A stretch of 64,000 nucleotides of DNA, taken from Dugong dugon. Taxonomy: Eukaryota > Chordata > Mammalia > Sirenia > Dugongidae. Below the pieces are notes generated by a model. The model had not been told where the DNA came from. It made no database searches and saw only the letters and a program-made list of their open reading frames with translations. The stretch is taken from positions 92,501,601-92,565,600 of the forward strand of contig CM057472.1 of the NCBI GenBank assembly GCA_030035585.1, in the 5' to 3' direction. This document shows positions 34,427 to 46,029 of this stretch, one piece after another; the first letter of the stretch is position 1, and every line of letters begins with the position of its first letter. A program made the position numbers and the translations under genes.

Positions 34427-35966
34427 GCTGTTGTTGTTGCTAGGTGCCATCCATTCAGTTCAGACCCTGTGTACAACAGAGCTAAACACTACCTGGTCCC
34501 GTGCCATCCTCATAATTGTTGCTATGCTTGAGCCCATTGTTGCAGCCACTGTGTCAATCCATCTCTTCAAGGGACTTCCTCTTCTTTGCTGACCCTCTAC
34601 TTTACCAAGCATGATGTCCTGCTCCAGGGACTAGTCTCTCCTCATAACATGTTTAAAGTATGTGAGACTTAGTCTCACTATCCTCTCTTCTAATGAGCAT
34701 TCTGGGTGTACTTCTTCCAAGACAGATTTGTTCATTCTTCTGGCAGTCCATGGTATGTTCAATATTCTTCACCAACACCATAATTCAAAGACATCAATTC
34801 TTCTTCAGTATTCTTTACTCGTTTTCCAGCTTTCACAAGCATATGAGGGGATTGAAAATACCATGGCTTGAGTCAGGCTCACCTTAGTCTTCAAGGTGAC
34901 ATCTTTGCTTTTCAACACTTTCAAGACGTCTTTTGCAGCATATTTGCCCAATGCAATGCGTCTTTTGATTTCTTGACTGCTGCTTCCATGGGTGTTGATT
35001 GTGGATCCAAGTAAAATGAAATCTTCGACAACTTCAATCTTTTCTCCGTTTATCATGATGTTGCTTATTGGTCTAGTTGTGAGAATTTTTGTTTTCTTTA
35101 TGTTGAGGTGTAATCCATACTGAAGGCTACAGTCTTCCATCTTTACCAGTAAGTGCTTCAAGTCCTCTTCACTTTCAGCAAGCAAGGTTATGTCATCTGC
35201 AAATCGAAGGTTGTTAATGAGTATTTCTCCAACCCTGATGCAGTGCTCTTCTTCATATAGTCCAGCTTCTCGGATTATTTGCTCAACATACAGATTAAAT
35301 AAGTATGGTGAAAGAATATAACACTCATACACACCTTCCTGATTTTAAACCACGAAGTATCCCCTTGTTCTGTTTGAAAGATTGTCTCTTGGACTATACA
35401 CAAGTTCTGCATGAGCACAATTAAGTGTTCTGGAATTCCCATTTTTCACAACGTTATCCATAATTTGTTACGATCCACGCAGTGGAATGCCTTTGCATAG
35501 TCAGTAAAACATAGGTAAACATCTTTCTGGTATTCTGTTCTTTCAGCCAAGATCCATCTGACATCAGCAATGACATCCCTTGTTTCACATCCTGTTCTGA
35601 ATCCAGCTTGAATTTCTGGCAGATCCCTGTCGATATACTGCTGCAACTGCTTTTGAATGATCTTTCAGCAAAATTTTACTTGTGTGTGATAGTAATGACA
35701 TTGTTCCATAATTTCTGCATTCTGTGGGATCACTTTTCTTTGTAATGTGCATAAATATGGATCTCTTTCAGTTGCTTGGCCAGGTAACTGTCTTCCAAAT
35801 TTCTTGATATAGACAAAGGAGCTCCTCCAGAGCTGCATCCATGTGTTGAAACATCTCAATTGATATTCTGGTAATCCTTGGAGTCTTGTTTTTCACCAAT
35901 GCCTTCAGTGCAGTTTGGACTTCTTCCTTCAATACCATAGATTCTTGATCAAAAGCTACTTCCTGA
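34427..35966 (-). mobile_element. RTE/BovB-like LINE, 5'-truncated
   Basis: About 1.54 kb of a minus-strand RTE-clade LINE. The 3' end lies on the left ('gttgttgttgctaggtgcca' is the complement of the shared tail) and coding sequence runs to about 35966. The hexamer GTAAAG occurs just outside both ends (about 34420 and 35968) and could be a short target duplication, but this is weak. It is the longest RTE copy in the window. Confidence 0.9.
34805..35332 (-). pseudogene. RTE reverse transcriptase fragment, 175 codons open
   Basis: The reverse transcriptase palm and the following region of an RTE LINE. LSPYLFNLYVEQI (RT motif B region) is near residues 7-20. The catalytic box FADD is intact at residues 44-47, followed by LLAESEEDLKHLL. 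The usual QYGLHLNIKKTK and LLGSTI segments follow. The frame is unusually long for a fossil. Flanking coding pieces (35446-35646 with TDYAKAF, and 35665-35859) lie in other frames, so frameshifts have broken the original ORF. No endonuclease domain is retained. Confidence 0.9.
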
Positions 35967-35969
35967 AAC

Positions 35970-37175
35970 AGTAAAGGTAGTCTATTTTAAATAGAATAAA
36001 TAGCAACAGCATTTCTGAGATGATATTTGAAGAAAGACATGAATGAAGTGTTGTAGTAAATAAATTCGTACTTGGTTAAAAGCTGTCCGGATTGTTTATT
36101 TGCATAATGAAAGATTAGTTTGTCAAAAAGAGAGGGCATATGCTAGCTATTTCCTTGCTAACCACTGCTTGATATTTTTCAGCAATAATTGAGAGCAAAG
36201 CCTAAGGCATCATTCTCATACTTTCTAATTAAAATGCCTTGAGAGGGTTATCTGTATTTATTATAATAGGATAAAAATCTGCATATGGCTTCATCACATT
36301 GATAAAAGGTAGAAAAAACAAAAAGAAATATTTCATCAGAGAGAAACATCTATGTAAACAAAATTGAACATGACAGAATTTGCAAAAATATTCTAGAAAT
36401 TATTTTACCAGTTATATTAAACCACTAGTCCATGTGCTTTCAATGTAGAGTCTTCACAATGTCTTCATCATTGTGTTTGGCATATATCTCCATTCCTCTT
36501 CCTTGGTCTTTGCAAATGTCTACTTTTGCCTAGGAGACGATGGATATTTCTTCCTTCTTGTGTTCTCTTTCGCAATTAATGATTTCATCATTGGGTCATC
36601 TGTCTAGATAAGAGTCACCTCTACTTATCTCAGTGTCACCTTCCATATCTAATATTGCTCGTTTTAGTTTGTTTCACCTCAGGAATATATTTGATTCATC
36701 TTCTGTATCTCTTTTCTACTTACATTACTTTGAATGCATCCATCATTGCACAAATCTTCCCTAACTTTTCTTTCTATAGTTTTGCATTTATTGAGCATAA
36801 ATTGTTTGCTTGATTCACTGCTGCGTGTATAATTGTAATAATAAGACAGTGATCTTATCTTTAAGAAGATCACAAACTAGTGAGTGAAACAGATAAAAAA
36901 ACTTCATTATACAACAAGACTTCCTGGTACATTTATCCAAGGCTTCATCCTAAAACTTTCTCCTTATTATTATTATTTTTTTCTCTTCGGAGTAAGCCAC
37001 CAGCTTTTCTCAAATTAAAATCCAGGGACTCTGTCTTATGACTCAGATAATTTTATATATATTATGCTTCAAAACATGACTCTATGGAAGGTAGTACTAC
37101 TGATATTTACTTAGGGACAACAGACATAAACCAGCAATATTCTAGGTAACTGGGACATATGTTCACCCTACATGT
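35970..37175. other. Spacer, nothing recognised
   Basis: AT-rich. A T-rich stretch lies near 36960-36985. A 64-codon minus frame at 36679-36873 is not supported. Confidence 0.45.
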
Positions 37176-37177
37176 GA

Positions 37178-37392
37178 CCCAGGCCCTGGTGGCACAATGG
37201 TTAAGTGCTCTGCTGCTAACCAAAATGTTGGCGGGTCTAACCCTCACAAGGGGCTCTGTGGGAAAAAGACCTGGTAATATACTCCAGTAAAGATTACAAC
37301 CTAGAAAACCTTGTGGGGCAGTTCTACTCTGTCACATCATGTAGGGTTGCTGTGAATGGAAACTGACTCAACAGCACTTAACAATGACGACA
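37178..37392 (+). repeat. AfroSINE, long subtype with RTE-like tail
   Basis: Head 'ccctggtggcacaatggtta', central 'gaaaaagacctggtaatata', tail 'gactcaacagcacttaacaa'. Confidence 0.92.
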
Positions 37393-37394
37393 TA

Positions 37395-38940
37395 TGACTC
37401 ATCTTCCACACTGTTGCCATAGTTAACTCTCCAAGTTATAGTTCTGATTATTTCAGTTCTATTTTTTTTTAAATTATGTTAAATATTTGCATTCAAACTA
37501 CTGTTGCCAGGTGTAAAGTGAAGTACTGAACATTTTCACATGCATTGTGTCTCTTTCCATGTCACATAGAAATAGCAGAAATGAGTAAAGAGAATACAAA
37601 TGAAAACAGAAAAATAAAGCTAAGTAAAAGAAACCATAGCCCAGGGTAGTCATCAGAAGAAAGTCATAGTGGGCAAGGATCATTCTTCAAGACAGAACTC
37701 CAGGGAGGCTGTAAGCACAGAGTTGGCAGGCTTAGAGGGCGGGAGAAGGATATTGACCAGAAAATATAATGAAAGCTACTTCCTGAGGAGCCAGACCAGT
37801 TGTTCTATCTGCAGCAGAATGTCTCCACTGACAGAATCAAAGCTCTCCTCTCTAAATAAATGAATAATCTTTCTAGGGAGGACAGGGGTTTCTAGAAGTG
37901 GATGGGTACCTCACTGTAAAGGCTTCTTCATTTCAAACATTTGAAGGAGGCAGACTTGGCACAAGTACTGTGGAAATAAAGGTACAGATTTTTTTTTTTC
38001 CAATTATGACTTTTGTCAGTTATTTAATATCTGCATGCAAGATGAAATGAGGGAGGTGGTAGCTGAAATTCAGAGGCAAGGACATTCACACCTAATTTTT
38101 CAACAACAATTTGGGGTCCTCTTAACATACACAGGTAGAGACCAATATCCCCACCCCTCTCCTTGTTTCCTTTCTCTTTCCTGGAATTGATGAAGGCTGC
38201 CTTTATGCTCATACAAAAATCCACTTTTGAAGCTGATAATATACCTCTGGAAAGCAATTTAATTTAATTTTGAAAACAGGGTTAAAAAGAACATGTTAAA
38301 ACATGTATTTGAAAAAGAATATCAAATATGCATTGTGAAAAAGAGGAAAATCAATAAACAAGGTGATATATGCATATTCAGAAGACATTTCAAAAAAGGA
38401 AGGAGTTGCAGTATGAAATCAGAAGTACAAAGAATAGCATGTGGTTGATGAACAAATACTCTATGGACTTTTTTTGTGATTAGGTTTAGTTTTCAACGTT
38501 TAGAATTCTGACATAGGTTCTTTACATTTTGAGGGACCAACCAATGCTGTCATTACATGCATGTTTTAAAGCATAGCCCTTCTGAAGTCAGCCCACACCC
38601 AAATACACAGTACACTTAGTCAGCCCTCTAGCTCATTGAAAAGATTTTTCAGGAAGGAGACTCACATGTTAGGAAATCAATAGAATTACTTATGAAATTC
38701 AATCTTTGTTCCCCAACTTAATTCCTCAGTTATGAATATAAACATAAAACCAAGAATCTACACACACAAAGGAAAGGCACAAGATGAACACATGGCCCTC
38801 AGAATTGAGAAAACACATTTCAAGGACAAAGAGAAACTAACATAGTCTTTTAAAAAAGGAAGTTCAAAGGAAGAATCTAAAAACAGAAGGAAGAGTCTAA
38901 ACAGTAAGATCCTTTGTCTCTCCTACTCTTCCTGTTGTTG
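37395..38940. other. Spacer, nothing recognised
   Basis: No gene, RNA or nameable repeat. Frames of 61-77 codons are unsupported. Confidence 0.45.
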
Positions 38941-38946
38941 TTTGTT

Positions 38947-39330
38947 TTTTAGTTTTTTTAAATTTATTTTTATTGTACTTTAGATGCAGGTTTACAGAAC
39001 AAATAGTTTCTCATTAAACAGTCAGTACACATATTGTTTTATGACTTTGTTTAACAACCCCACAACATGTCAACACTCTCCCTTCTCGACCTTGGAGAAC
39101 CTTTTTTTTTTTGGTGAAAATATACATAGCCAAAGTTACACTATTTCGAAAGTTTCTACATGTACAATTCAGTGACATTGACTACATTCTTCTAGTAGTG
39201 CTGCTATTCTCACTATCCTTTTCCAAATTATTCCATCACCATTATCTTCAACTCACTGTCCCCTAGGCTTCCCATCAACCATTTTGAGTTACTGTTGTCA
39301 ATTTGATCTCACATAGATAATTATTTTTTT
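38947..39330 (-). repeat. L1 3'UTR copy A
   Basis: Reverse L1 3' terminus: 'ttattgtactttagatgcag' with 'caacactctcccttctcgac', then 'ggtgaaaatatacatagcca' and 'tgtacaattcagtgacattg'. The latter segment is the older L1M-type 3'UTR sequence. A second copy of the terminus begins about 388 bp further on. Confidence 0.85.
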
Positions 39331-40765
39331 TTTTGTACCTTAGATGAAGGTTTACAGATCAAATAGTTTCGCATTAAACAGTTAGTGCACATATTGCCCT
39401 ATGACAATGGTTAACAACCCCCCGACATGTCAACACTGTCCCTTCTCAACCTTGAGTTCCCTAACACCAGCTTTCTTGTCCCTTCCTGCCTACTAGTCCT
39501 TGTTCCTGGACTGTTGTGCCTCGTAAGTTACGTTTTGTTTTATCAGACTATCCAATCCCTGGCTGAATGGTGAGCTTCCGGAGTGACTTCACCACTGAGC
39601 TAAAAGTGTGTGTGGGGGCCATACTCTCGGGGTTTCTCCAGTCTGTCAGGCCAGTAAATCTAGTCTTTTTTTTCCGAGTTAGAATTTTGTTCTACATCCA
39701 TTTCTGGCTCTGTCCAGGACCTTCTATTGTGATCCCGGTCAGAGTAGTCAGTGGTGGTAGCAGGGCACCATCTAGCTGTACTGGACTCAGTCCGGTGGAG
39801 GCCTTGTAGCTGTGGTGCATTAGTCCTTTGGACTAATCTTTTCCTTGTATCTTGTTCTCTTCATTCTCCCTTGCTCCCGAACGGGTGAGACCAGTGGAGT
39901 ATCTTAGGTGGCTGCTCACAGGCTTTTAAGACCCCAGACACTACTCACCAAGGTAGAATGCAGAACATTGTCTTTATAAACTGTGTTATGCCAATTGAGC
40001 TAGATGTTCCCTGGATCATGGTCCCCACAGCCCTCTGCCCAGCAATTCAGTTCCTCAGGGAGTTTGGATGTGTCTATGGAGCTTCCATGACCTTTCCTCG
40101 TACAAGTTGTGCTGGCTTCCCCAGTATTGTGTACTGTCTCACCCTTCACCAAAGTTACCACTTATCTGTTGTCTAGTTAGTTCCCCTCCCACTCCTCTCA
40201 TCCCTCTTAACCAACAAAGATTATTTCTTTTTGTGTGTAAACTTTTACATGCATTTTTACAGTAGAGGTCTTATACTGTGTTTGTCCTTTTGTGATTGAC
40301 TTATCTCACTCAGCATAATGTCCTCCAGTTTCATCCATGTTATGAGATGCTTCACAGATTCATCATTGTTCTTTATCGTTGCATAATACTCCATTGTGGG
40401 TCTGCACCATAGTTTGTTTATCCAGTCATCTGTTGATGAGCGCCTAGGTTGTTTCCATCTTTTTGCTATTGTGAACAGTTCTGCAATGTATATGAACATG
40501 CATATGTCTATTGGTGTGACTGCTCTTATTTCTCTAGGATATATTACTAGGAGTGGGATTATTGGATTGTGTGGTATTTCTATTTCTAGCTTTCTAAGGA
40601 AGCGTCATATCATTTTCCAAAATGGTTGTATCATTTTGCATTCCCACCAGCAGTGCATAAGAGTTCCAATCTCTCTGCAGCCTCTCCAGCATCTTTTATT
40701 TCCAGTGTTTTTGATTCATGCCAGCAATGCCAGGGTGAGATGGTATCTCACTGTGCTTTTCAATT
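39331..40765 (-). mobile_element. L1 3' end: 3'UTR copy B plus ORF2 C-terminus
   Basis: A 5'-truncated minus-strand L1. The 3'UTR ('tgtaccttagatgaaggttt', 'gctcccgaacgggtgagacc', 'acttatctgttgtctagtta') is joined to ORF2 C-terminal sequence. It complements the larger L1, which lacks exactly this end; the two overlap by about 150 bp (40605-40760 versus 26975-27125). Confidence 0.9.
40257..40765 (-). pseudogene. L1 ORF2 C-terminal fragment
   Basis: The 80-codon open piece 40257-40499 has the ORF2 C-terminal signature ELFTIAKRWKQP, then WINKLW and TMEYYATIKNN, and WMKLEDIMLSE. Upstream codons to about 40765 continue the same protein in broken frame. The function in intact elements is RNA binding and support of target-primed reverse transcription. 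Confidence 0.9.
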
Positions 40766-40972
40766 CAACTGAATCTGACAACATTTTTGGTAAAATAGAA
40801 GGTGAACAAAAACTCACAATAAGTCTGATTGACACAATAGCCACAATTATGTAATGGACTCAAACATACCAATGATTGTGAAGATGGTACAGGAACAAGC
40901 AATGTTTAAGTCAGTTATACTTAAGGTTTTCATAAATCAAAACCAACTCAACAGCAACTAATAACAACCTCT
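40766..40972 (+). repeat. RTE LINE 3'-end fragment
   Basis: Forward RTE end: 'ttttggtaaaatagaaggtg', 'attgtgaagatggtacagga', and the tail 'actcaacagcaactaataac'. Highly diverged. Confidence 0.75.
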
Positions 40973-40985
40973 CTCTCTCTCTCTC

Positions 40986-41030
<45 letters not shown>
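40973..41030. repeat. (CT)n(AT)n microsatellite
   Basis: About ten CT units followed by about twenty AT units. Likely length-variable. Confidence 0.95.
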
Positions 41031-41032
<2 letters not shown>

Positions 41033-41036
41033 TATA

Positions 41037-41545
41037 TGCCTTAGTCATCTACTGCTGCTATAACAAAAATACCACAAGTGGATGGCTTCAACAAACAGAA
41101 GTTTATTCACTCACAGTCTAGTGGGCTAAAGTTCAAATTCATGGTGTCAGCTCCAGGGGAAGGCTTTGTCTGCCGGCTCTGGAGGAAGGTTCTTGTTATC
41201 AATCGTCCCCTGGACTAGGAGGTTCTCTGCGAAGGAACCCTGGGTCCAAAGGAGGCGCTCTGCTCCCGGTGCTGCTTTCTTGGAGGTATGAGGTCCCCAC
41301 TCTCTGCTTGCTTCCCTTTTCTTCTATCTCTTGTAAGATAAAAGGTGGTGAAGGCCACACTCCAGGGAAACTCCTTTATATTGGATCAGAGATGTGACCT
41401 TAGTAAGGGTGTTACAATCCCACCCTAATGCTCTTTAACATAAAATACAATCACAAAATGGAGGACAACCACACTGGGAATACTGGGAATCATGGCCTAA
41501 CCAAGTTGACACATATTTTGGGGTGACACTATTCAATCCATGACT
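41037..41545 (-). repeat. Solo LTR, MaLR/MLT1-like, with 5-bp flank repeat
   Basis: Starts 'tgccttagtcatctactgct' and ends 'attcaatccatgact'. ATATA is present on both sides (41032-41036 and 41546-41550), although the left side is inside the AT microsatellite, so the duplication is less certain here. The terminal ACA is mutated to ACT. Confidence 0.88.
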
Positions 41546-41654
41546 ATATATAAATACTGAAAAACGAAAAAAAAAAGATATTTGATTTTAAGTCAGAACT
41601 GACTTATGACTGAATCTTTGGAAAGGATATAAGTAGGGGACTACCTGTATATCA

Positions 41655-41790
41655 ATATTATTGTTATTTGCCATTGAGTCAATTCTGACTCATGATAACC
41701 CTGTGTATTCTGGAAGTGAACTGCTCCACAGGGCTTTCTTGACTATAATTTTAACAGAAGGAGATCACTGGGCTTTGGCAATTCAAATTA
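41655..41790 (-). repeat. AfroSINE fragment
   Basis: 'ttgccattgagtcaattctg' and 'gaactgctccacagggcttt' are the complement of the SINE 3' half. The head is missing. Confidence 0.65.
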
Positions 41791-41794
41791 TTGT

Positions 41795-42440
41795 ATTTTC
41801 TTTCAGGCTTTACTAATTTTCTATTTATCTGTAATGAACATTCCAAAAGTGTATATGTAAAAGAACTAACAGTACTTTTTCCTCTAAAACTATTATGAAT
41901 AGACTAGTGTCTTTTCATTATAAGTTATAATGGAGTTTTTCACAATTGGACACATTTTAGAGATGTGTACATATTACTAGTATTTAACAGTCAAAGATAG
42001 AAAATAAATAGGACTTTATTGTATAAATAATATATAACTTTAGGCAAAGATGACCTAATGGTACACTATTAGCTTAGATAGAGCACCATAAATATGACTT
42101 TTACACTGAATAAAGCCTTGTGATGTTTAATGACCACAGGTCACCATAAATTTGTACAGAATAAAAAAGAAATGCGTTTCCAAGGAAATTTGAGTAGGCC
42201 TTCAATTTTTTGTTTAAATCCTCCTGCCTGTAACTTGCCAGAGGGGCAGGAATTAGCCTGAAAGTAATTGTGCTTATAAAGGGTTTGTTAAGTAATATCT
42301 TTATTAGTTTTTCACTAAAATGAAGGCACTACTTCCCAATTGTATGTATAATTACCTTATAACTAGAGCCATTATTTTTCGCCCCAACATGGCAAGTGCA
42401 AAAGATTTGGGGGCCAAAACTGTGAATGTACAAATGATGA
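41795..42440. other. Spacer, nothing recognised
   Basis: AT-rich without nameable elements. Confidence 0.4.
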
Positions 42441-42915
42441 ACTCTAAGAACGTAGCCATTCCAGTTATCTATTGCTGTGTTTCAAATTGTCCAACACATA
42501 ATGCCTTAAAGCCCCCAGTCACTTACTAAATTTCATGATAGTGTGGTTCAGGAATTTTCAGAGCTCCCAGCTGCCTGATTTTTCCACTCTACATGATTTT
42601 GATAGTGATTACTTGGTGGTACACAACTGTGAACCAGCTTCACTCATGTATCTGGTACATTGATGGAGGTGGGTGAACAGCAACACTCCCTTTGGACTGT
42701 TGAACAAGCACCAGCATGATGACTTTGAGATAGTTGGAATTCTTCCATGGAGGCTTACAGCTTCAAGATCAAGTGTCTCAGAGAACAAGGGAGGAACTGC
42801 ATGGCCATTTGGCTTAGTTTTGAAAGTCACTTGGCTTCACTTCCTCTGTATGTTTTTGGTTGGAGTAGTCACAAGCTCACCTAGAACAGGTGAGTACAAG
42901 AACGTCAAAGAATTT
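42440..42915. repeat. Ancient interspersed repeat, family not assigned
   Basis: 'ccagttatctattgctgtgt' followed by 'aattgtccaacacataatgc' and later 'gtggttcaggaattt' is a dispersed mammalian repeat pattern that I recognise by its start but cannot name safely. An 85-codon plus frame at 42673-42930 overlaps it and is not supported as a gene. Confidence 0.45.
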
Positions 42916-43224
42916 GTGGCTGTGTCTTAAATTTGGCATAACATACTAAGAAAGAAAGACGGGGAAAATAGAAAAATAAGTAGTTGCATGTAAGCACTAC
43001 ATGAGGATATGAATTCTGCTTAGCATAGATTGAATGCCAAAATTGAAAATAAAGTAAACTGCTAGTTACAAATATATGTGTGAAATCTGCATTACAGAGG
43101 GAAAAACATGTTACGGAATCAAAAAACTACACGGAAGGAAAATATCCTATTCTTTGAAAAGTAAATAATGTTTCTCTAAGTTTTCAGGTTTTTTTTTTTT
43201 TTTAAGCATAATATATATAATTTA

Positions 43225-43452
43225 TAGATTATTTACTTTAGGCCAGACACTGTACTAAGTGTTCTGAATCCATTACACATTTAATTCTTGAAAAAATTAG
43301 AGGGAGGAAGTATTATTATCTCCATTTTATGTATTAGAAACCTGACATTTGAAGAAGTTAAGCTATGTACCAAAGATTACACAAGTAGTTAATATAGTCA
43401 CAGTTCAAATATAGGTCATCAAACTCCAAAATCCATTGTTTTAACTGCTACA
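43225..43452 (-). repeat. MIR SINE (ancient)
   Basis: 'ggccagacactgtactaagt', 'attattatctccattttatg', 'acacaagtagttaa' and 'attgttttaactgctacatt' follow the reverse MIR order. Confidence 0.8.
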
Positions 43453-43454
43453 TT

Positions 43455-43838
43455 TTACTATATTTAATTTCTTTGAAGAATAACTTTTAAGTTGAAATAT
43501 CTTCAAGTTAAACTTTTTTTCCCAATATAATGATTATTGAAGTGTCACAGAAAATTATCTATAGAAATGACATACGTCCCTGGATTTTATGAAACAAAAA
43601 CTATGCTGAAGCCTAATTCAATGACTAAAATTATACTTAGAATTATAGAAAGAAACCCACATCATTTTCTATGTTAATATAGAATAATATTTACCAATAA
43701 TTTTTTATAAAATGCTTCCATTTTGAAAATGTCAGATGCAGAGATGATCTATTTGAACATTCTAATTTTATAGCTTGTTTAAAGTTGCAAAGTTATAGCA
43801 GAAAAAGTACTACAATGGTGACTTCTGTGTGTAATTAA
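43455..43838. other. Spacer, nothing recognised
   Basis: AT-rich sequence only. Confidence 0.4.
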
Positions 43839-43840
43839 TG

Positions 43841-44022
43841 GAGCCCTAGTGGCACAGTTGCTAAGAGCTACAGCTGCTGCTAACGAAAAGGTTGGCAGTT
43901 TGAATCCACCAGCTGCTCCTTGGAAATCCCCTTGGGACAGTTCTACTCTGTCCTGTAGGGTCACTATGAGTCGGAATTGACTCATTGACAATGGGGTTTT
44001 TTTGTTTTTGTTTTTGTTTTGA
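43841..44022 (+). repeat. AfroSINE, short subtype
   Basis: Head 'ggagccctagtggcacagtt' with a duplicated GCT triplet in 'cagctgctgctaacg', body 'ctctgtcctgtagggtcact', and tail 'gacaatggggtttttttg' running into (GTTTTT)n. This copy is close to consensus. Overlapping minus-strand frames of 72-90 codons are SINE-derived. Confidence 0.93.
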
Positions 44023-44112
44023 TGTGTTATTAATAGCATTAAAGTTTTCATTAGAAACTATAAATTTTACCAACTCCATCTATCACCTCAAATTAACTAA
44101 AATATCTGTAAG

Positions 44113-44301
44113 TTGTTTTTGTTAGGTGCCGTCTAGTCAGTTCCAACTCTTAACAACCTTATGTACAACAGAATGAAATACTGCTTGATCCTGAGCCATC
44201 CTCACAATCTTTGCTATGCTAGAGCTCATTGTTGCAGCCACTGTGCCAATTCATCTCATTGAGGGTCTTCCTCTTTTTCACTGACCCTCTACTTTACCAA
44301 G
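44113..44301 (-). repeat. RTE LINE 3' end, left part of interrupted copy
   Basis: 'gttaggtgccgtctagtcag', 'gagccatcctcacaatcttt' and 'actttaccaag' are the reverse RTE terminus. The copy is split by the LTR at 44302-44803 and resumes at 44804. Confidence 0.9.
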
Positions 44302-44803
44302 TGTCTTAGTCATCTAGTGCTGCTATAACAGAAATACCAGAAATGGATAGCTTCAACAAAGAGAAATATATTCTTTCACAGTCTAGTAGGTTACAAGTCC
44401 AAATTCAGGGCATCAGCTCCAGGGGAAGGCTGTTTCTGTTGGAAGGTCCTTGTCATCAGTCTTCCCTTGTTCTCGGAGCATCTCAGCACAGGAGCCTCAG
44501 GTCCAAATAACACGCTCTGCTTCCGGCATTGCTTTCTTGATGGTATGAGGTTCCCACTCTCTGCTTGCTTCCTTTTCCTTTTATCTCTTGTAAGATAAAA
44601 GGGAGCACAGGCCACACCTTAGGGAAACTTCCTTTACATTGGATCAGGGATGTTGCCTTAGTAAGGGTCTTACAATCCCACCCTAATCCTCTTTAACATA
44701 AATTTACAATCACAAAATGGAGGACAACCACACAATACTGGTAATCAGGGCCAAGCCAATTCAATACATACATTTTTGGGGAGACATAATTCAATCCATG
44801 ACA
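44302..44803 (-). repeat. Solo LTR, MaLR/MLT1-like, inserted in RTE
   Basis: Starts 'tgtcttagtcatctagtgct' and ends 'attcaatccatgaca'. The flanks are CCAAG (44297-44301) and TCAAG (44804-44808), a 5-bp duplication with one difference. Because it interrupts an RTE copy, this LTR is younger than that RTE copy. Confidence 0.92.
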
Positions 44804-44868
44804 TCAAGTATAATGTCCTTCTCCAGGGTCTGGTCTCTCCTAATTGCATGTCTAAAGTCTGTGAGACA
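44804..44868 (-). repeat. RTE LINE 3' end, right part of interrupted copy
   Basis: 'agtataatgtccttctccag' continues 'tttaccaag' at 44301 after removal of the LTR, as in the intact copy near 55950. Confidence 0.85.
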
Positions 44869-44869
44869 G

Positions 44870-45605
44870 TTTGTAAGTAGTTATTGACTTTTCCCCTGAA
44901 AATGAAGATAAAAAAATTATCCAAACCTGAGAATAATGTTAGGAAGAGGTCTGATACTTTCCAAAAAATCTTGGATGATTTAATTATCCATCTTCATTAA
45001 TAAGTCCTGAAAATATTTTGGTTAAAAAAATGCTAAATAAATAATGTATCAGTTATGCATCTGTGCACTAAGATATGAGGCATAGTCAGAAGTAATTTAA
45101 ACCAGGCATGACAAATCTAGGTGATTTTCCATAGGAAAAGACAATGAAAGTTGGCTTGAAAAGGCAAAATTACAGTTTGTTATCTAAAGTTGTTGAAAAC
45201 CAAAATTATTTAACCAGGACAGGGGGATTTGCCGTGATAAACACAGCATAACAATGCTTCATTTTTTTTAATCACTCAAAAGAAACCCAAATCCATCAGG
45301 AAAAGAAACAAGACTTGAAAATTGCTTCCTAGTTTTCGTTTTGAAATATTTTTTCTATAAATCATTTATAACTGCATACTATTGATAAATAAATATTTAT
45401 ATATCTACATTTGCTTTTGTTATATCCTGATGGTATATAAAATATAGTCTTTAAATTTACCTGCATACCATTCTAGTCTCTTCTTAAACTAGTTTCTTCT
45501 CCCAGCAAAATGAACATACCCAAACCACATGGAATCGCAATACTTTACTTTTGTTAAATATATAGGACATACTGAAATCTTTGCTCAGTATGAATCATCA
45601 GACCA
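44870..45605. other. Spacer, nothing recognised
   Basis: AT-rich. No gene, RNA or named repeat seen. Confidence 0.4.
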
Positions 45606-45770
45606 GTAAAAAAAAAAAAAAAAAAAAAATTGCCATCCAGTTGATTCCAACTCGTAGCAACCCTATAGGACAGAGTATAACTGCCCCATAGAATTTCCAA
45701 TGAGCAGCTGGTGGATTTGAACTGTTGACCTTTCTGTTTGCAGCCCAGCTCTTAACCACTGTGCCACTTT
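45606..45770 (-). repeat. AfroSINE, short subtype
   Basis: A run of about 22 A (complement of the T-rich SINE tail), then 'ttgccatccagttgattcca', 'ggacagagtataactgcccc', and the head complement 'gctcttaaccactgtgccac'. Confidence 0.92.
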
Positions 45771-45779
45771 CCATTTTCC

Positions 45780-46025
45780 TGTAGAAGCCTCACTTCACTT
45801 TCAAGAAACAGCTCAAAAATTACTTCTTCCCTAAAACATTCCCTCAAACATACTCCTTTGCTAGAATATTTTCCCAAGTGTCTGGCAAGTAATATATGGT
45901 CCTGCTTTACTTTATCTGGAAGTAAACTTTACCTGTTGGAGTTACTGCTCCTCACTTTACCTAACCCTGGGGCTGGAACATCAAAAACACTTCATAGATA
46001 TTTACTGACACAGAAATAAATAAGT
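45780..46025 (+). repeat. L2 LINE 3' end (ancient)
   Basis: 'tgtagaagcctcacttcact', 'acattccctcaaacatactc' and the ending 'catagatatttactgacaca' follow the L2 3' region. Confidence 0.6.
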
Positions 46026-46029
46026 TAAC

